The notes under the pieces were generated by a model. The model did no database searches. It saw only the letters and a list, made by a program, of their open reading frames with translations, and was not told where the DNA came from. From positions 806,001-870,000 of the forward strand of contig JAJZUP010000001.1 of NCBI GenBank assembly GCA_021848465.1: 64,000 bases of DNA, read 5' to 3'. Source of the stretch: Pseudomonadota bacterium (lineage in GTDB: Bacteria > Pseudomonadota > Gammaproteobacteria > Burkholderiales > Gallionellaceae). Below are positions 61,894-64,000 of this stretch, one piece after another. Position 1 is the stretch's first letter. Every line of letters begins with the position of its first letter. The position numbers and the translations under genes were made by a program.

Positions 61894-63534
61894 ATGTATA
61901 CCTACGCATACCAGAAAGACCAGAACATCACCCCGACCAAGGCGCTGCTCATGGGGATGCTGTGTGCGGTCTGGCTGCTGACCGGGCTGATCGGCCACGA
62001 TCCGTGGAAGCCGGATGAGGCCTACAGCTTCGGCCTGGTGTACCACATCCTGAAAAGTGGCGACTGGCTGGTGCCGACTCTTGCCGGCGACGTATTCATC
62101 GAAAAGCCGCCGCTGTTCTACTGGACCGCCGCGCTCTGCGCCAAGCTCGCCGCCCCGATCTATCCGCTGCATGACGGCGCGCGCCTGGCCAGCGGCCTGT
62201 ACATGCTGCTCACCATGCTGCTGGTCGGCGCGACCGGGCGCGAGCTGTTCGGCAAGGGCGCCGGCTGGGCCGCCGTCATCACGCTGATCGGCTCGCTCGG
62301 GCTGCTGATCCGCGCCCACCTGATGGTCACCGACATCGCGCTGCTCGCCGGCTGCGCGATGATGCTGTACGGTTATGCGCTCAGTACGCGGCGCGAGTTG
62401 CTGGCCGGTTTCCTGATCGGCACCGGCATGGGCATCGGCTTCATGTCCAAGGGCTTCATCGCGCCGGTGTTTTTCCTGTTCATCAGCATCGGGCTGCTGA
62501 GTTTCCGCGACTGGCGCCGCCGCCCGTTCTACATCACGCTTTCGATGGCCGTGCTGTCCAGCCTGCCCTGGCTCACCGTGTGGCCGCTGCTGCTGTACCA
62601 CCATTCGCCGCAACTGTTCAGCCTGTGGTTCTGGGACCTCAACGTCGGGCGCTGGGCCGACTACATGCGCAACGGCGACCATGCCGACACCTTCTATTAT
62701 TTCGGCCTGCTGCCCTGGTATGCCTGGCCGGCCGCGCCGCTGGCCGGCTGGGCCGTGTGGGAGGCGCGCAAAAAAATGCTGCACGCGGCCGAGTTCCAGA
62801 TATTGCTGGTCAGCTTCATCGTGATGTTCGTGGCGCTGAGCCTGGCGCCGCGCATCAACGACCTGAATGCGTTGCCGATGCTGCTGCCGCTGGCATTGCT
62901 GGCGACTGCTGCGCTGTACACGCTACGGCGTGGTGCGGCAAACGCGCTCGACTGGTTCGGCATCATGACCTTCGCCTTCATCGCCATCCTGATGTGGTGG
63001 GGCTGGACCGGCCTGCTGGTGGACAGCCCGGCCTACATCACGCAATTGCTGAAAAACTACCGTCCCGGCTTTACGCCAGTCTTGCAGGAAAACCAGTTCT
63101 GGATCGCGGTGTTCGTCAGCGTGCTGTGGATGGTGCTGGTATGGCGCGTGGGCCGATCGATCCGCCGCTCCGTCATCAACTGGGCGGCCGGCGTCACGCT
63201 GCTGTGGATTCTCGCCGTCACCCTGTGGATGCCCTGGCTCGACAATACCAAGAGCTACCGACCGATGGTGCTGGAAATCCGCAAGGCCATCCCGGCCGAC
63301 TACAACTGCCTGTCCGGCATCGGGCTGGGCGAAGCGCAACGCGCGATGCTGGATTATTTCGGCGGCATCGTCGTGCATGAGCAGCCTCAGCCCGCGTGCG
63401 ACTGGAAACTGGTCGCCGGCAGCGGCCGCGTGACGCACAGCGAAGACCCGGCGCAGTGGGCGGAGATGTGGGAAGGCGGGCGGCCGGGGGATAAGGGCGA
63501 GCATTATTGGTTGTATCGGAAGGTGGGGCACTAG
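61894..63534 (+). CDS. GT39-family (ArnT-like) membrane glycosyltransferase
   Basis: A 546-residue protein with about twelve membrane helices and a soluble C-terminal part. The start region HDPWKPDEAYSFGLVYHIL contains the catalytic acidic residues of GT39/83 enzymes, followed by VFIEKPPLFYW. Family members transfer sugars (for example aminoarabinose to lipid A) from polyprenyl-phosphate carriers. The acceptor and sugar are unknown; no arn genes are present. A second plus-strand gene after rpmE, 108 bases away. Confidence 0.85.
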   Translation: MYTYAYQKDQNITPTKALLMGMLCAVWLLTGLIGHDPWKPDEAYSFGLVYHILKSGDWLVPTLAGDVFIEKPPLFYWTAALCAKLAAPIYPLHDGARLASGLYMLLTMLLVGATGRELFGKGAGWAAVITLIGSLGLLIRAHLMVTDIALLAGCAMMLYGYALSTRRELLAGFLIGTGMGIGFMSKGFIAPVFFLFISIGLLSFRDWRRRPFYITLSMAVLSSLPWLTVWPLLLYHHSPQLFSLWFWDLNVGRWADYMRNGDHADTFYYFGLLPWYAWPAAPLAGWAVWEARKKMLHAAEFQILLVSFIVMFVALSLAPRINDLNALPMLLPLALLATAALYTLRRGAANALDWFGIMTFAFIAILMWWGWTGLLVDSPAYITQLLKNYRPGFTPVLQENQFWIAVFVSVLWMVLVWRVGRSIRRSVINWAAGVTLLWILAVTLWMPWLDNTKSYRPMVLEIRKAIPADYNCLSGIGLGEAQRAMLDYFGGIVVHEQPQPACDWKLVAGSGRVTHSEDPAQWAEMWEGGRPGDKGEHYWLYRKVGH

Positions 63535-63536
63535 CC

Positions 63537-63707
63537 TTGAATCTTTCACTTTTTACCGCTCGTTTAGAGCAGCGTGTTGCCGAAGCAGATGCTGGAAAGT
63601 TTGCTTCGGATGAAGCGGTAGAGCAATTTTTTCTTGAGTGTGGCGAAATGGATTCTGGTTGCGCAACGCTTGTCGGTGTAGGAGCCAGCTTGCTGGCGAA
63701 AGCGTAG
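63537..63707 (+). pseudogene. possible remnant of a ribbon-helix-helix antitoxin gene
   Basis: A short frame starting TTG 63537 reads NLSLFTARLEQRVAEADAGK then FASDEAVEQFF. ADAGKFASDEAVEQFF resembles the C-terminal tail of CopG/ParD-type antitoxins. The frame then runs into the REP-like repeat (encoding GVGASLLAKA), so the original 3' end seems replaced. It lies three bases after the GT39 stop. No partner toxin follows. Confidence 0.3.
63677..63703. repeat. REP-like element
   Basis: TGTAGGAGCCAGC-TT-GCTGGCGAAAGC contains the 6-bp stem GCCAGC/GCTGGC and the GTAGGAG core, closely resembling REP sequences of Pseudomonas-like genomes. The GTAGGAG core is shared with the element at 51613-51662. 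Confidence 0.65.
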
Positions 63708-63824
63708 TGTTCTCGCACACCGCAGTCCGTTCGTGGTGAGCTTGTCGAACCATGCACCTGTTCCTTGTTTAAAAGCAAAACCGTTGGGACCCGACAGAAA
63801 CCGCGGGGAGCGGCCCCGCACGCC

Positions 63825-63858
63825 GATTACTTTCTTTGTGCGGCCAAAGAAAGTAATC
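63825..63858. repeat. perfect 14-bp palindromic hairpin
   Basis: GATTACTTTCTTTG (63825-63838) and CAAAGAAAGTAATC (63845-63858) pair perfectly around a 6-base loop. The form recalls the ACTTTCTTTG...CAAAGAAAGT repeats dispersed in many proteobacteria. The region 63708-64000 holds no supported gene; a minus-strand frame there (63564-63911) is probably spurious. Confidence 0.65.
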
Positions 63859-64000
63859 AAAGAAATGCCGCCCCGGTTCACCGCCGCTGCGCGGTTCCCT
63901 GCGTTGCTCATCTGGTCAGGCGGCTGCGGAACTCGCGCTTCGCGCTCAGACAGTCCTCGCCGACCACCCCTGACCAGCCTGCGCTACTCGGCGGTTCACA

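Noticed and set aside
63564-63911. 115-codon minus-strand frame in the terminal repeat region
   Set aside because: It is composed of repeat-derived sequence (palindrome and REP) and shows no recognisable domain.

Overview
The window reads as a chromosomal segment of a Gram-negative betaproteobacterium, most likely of the Nitrosomonadales (Gallionella/Sideroxydans-type). This is inferred from the ilvC-pssA adjacency, the zapB-like/zapA/6S RNA/EVE order, the DUF1841 and DUF3683 proteins, a BtuM cobalamin importer and a complete Rnf operon. No rRNA, tRNA or CRISPR array was seen. Most of the window is GC-rich, tightly packed housekeeping DNA. One stretch, about 7.0-10.7 kb, is visibly AT-richer and carries accessory genes.

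Layout. 0-7 kb: end of ilvC, pssA, a small lipoprotein, a Do-like periplasmic protease, then a DUF481 outer-membrane protein, a PepSY protein and a TonB-dependent receptor. 7-10.8 kb: an island with an HD-GYP phosphodiesterase, a YefM/YoeB toxin-antitoxin pair and a third, CopG-like antitoxin. The toxin-antitoxin part lies between two near-identical 18-base copies of part of a terminator. 10.8-14.7 kb (minus strand): CBS protein, DUF1841 protein, soluble chemoreceptor with a CZB zinc domain, nth, and a MntA/HepT (MNT/HEPN) toxin-antitoxin pair translationally linked to nth. 14.8-20 kb: rnfABCDGE. 20-24.1 kb: kup with a kdpE and a shortened kdpD. 24.2-26.2 kb: nsrR divergent from a truncated haemoglobin and a ferredoxin-type reductase, with an NsrR operator between them. 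26.2-28.2 kb: TauE/SafE permease, EVE protein, 6S RNA, zapA, zapB-like gene.

28.2-40 kb: a cobalamin riboswitch, then btuB-btuM-cobO-cobB-cbiB-cobD-cobQ-cobU-cobT, mostly overlapping. A secreted cyanovirin-type lectin gene follows, and cobC-cobS lie on the other strand. Together they cover uptake of corrinoid and everything from cobyrinic acid amidation to adenosylcobalamin. No ring-building genes are present in the window. 40-45.3 kb: msbA, ahpC, a predicted outer-membrane protein of unknown function and a sodium:solute symporter. 45.3-51.6 kb: phoB (with a Pho box) and phoR, separated by about 4.2 kb of minus-strand genes (2OG-Fe oxygenase, HDOD, GGDEF-EAL, cysK). 51.8-57.4 kb: a 540-residue protein of unknown function and a 1281-residue FAD/Fe-S oxidoreductase. 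57.5-63.5 kb: thpR, lplT, an LTA-synthase-like phosphotransferase, a 150-bp MITE-like element, rpmE and a GT39 glycosyltransferase. The last 470 bases hold a decayed antitoxin-like ORF and repeats.

Themes that tie genes together are low-potential electron transfer and nitrosative-stress defence (Rnf, NsrR/haemoglobin/reductase), K+ and phosphate homeostasis through two-component systems, B12 acquisition, and several toxin-antitoxin modules inserted near conserved operons.
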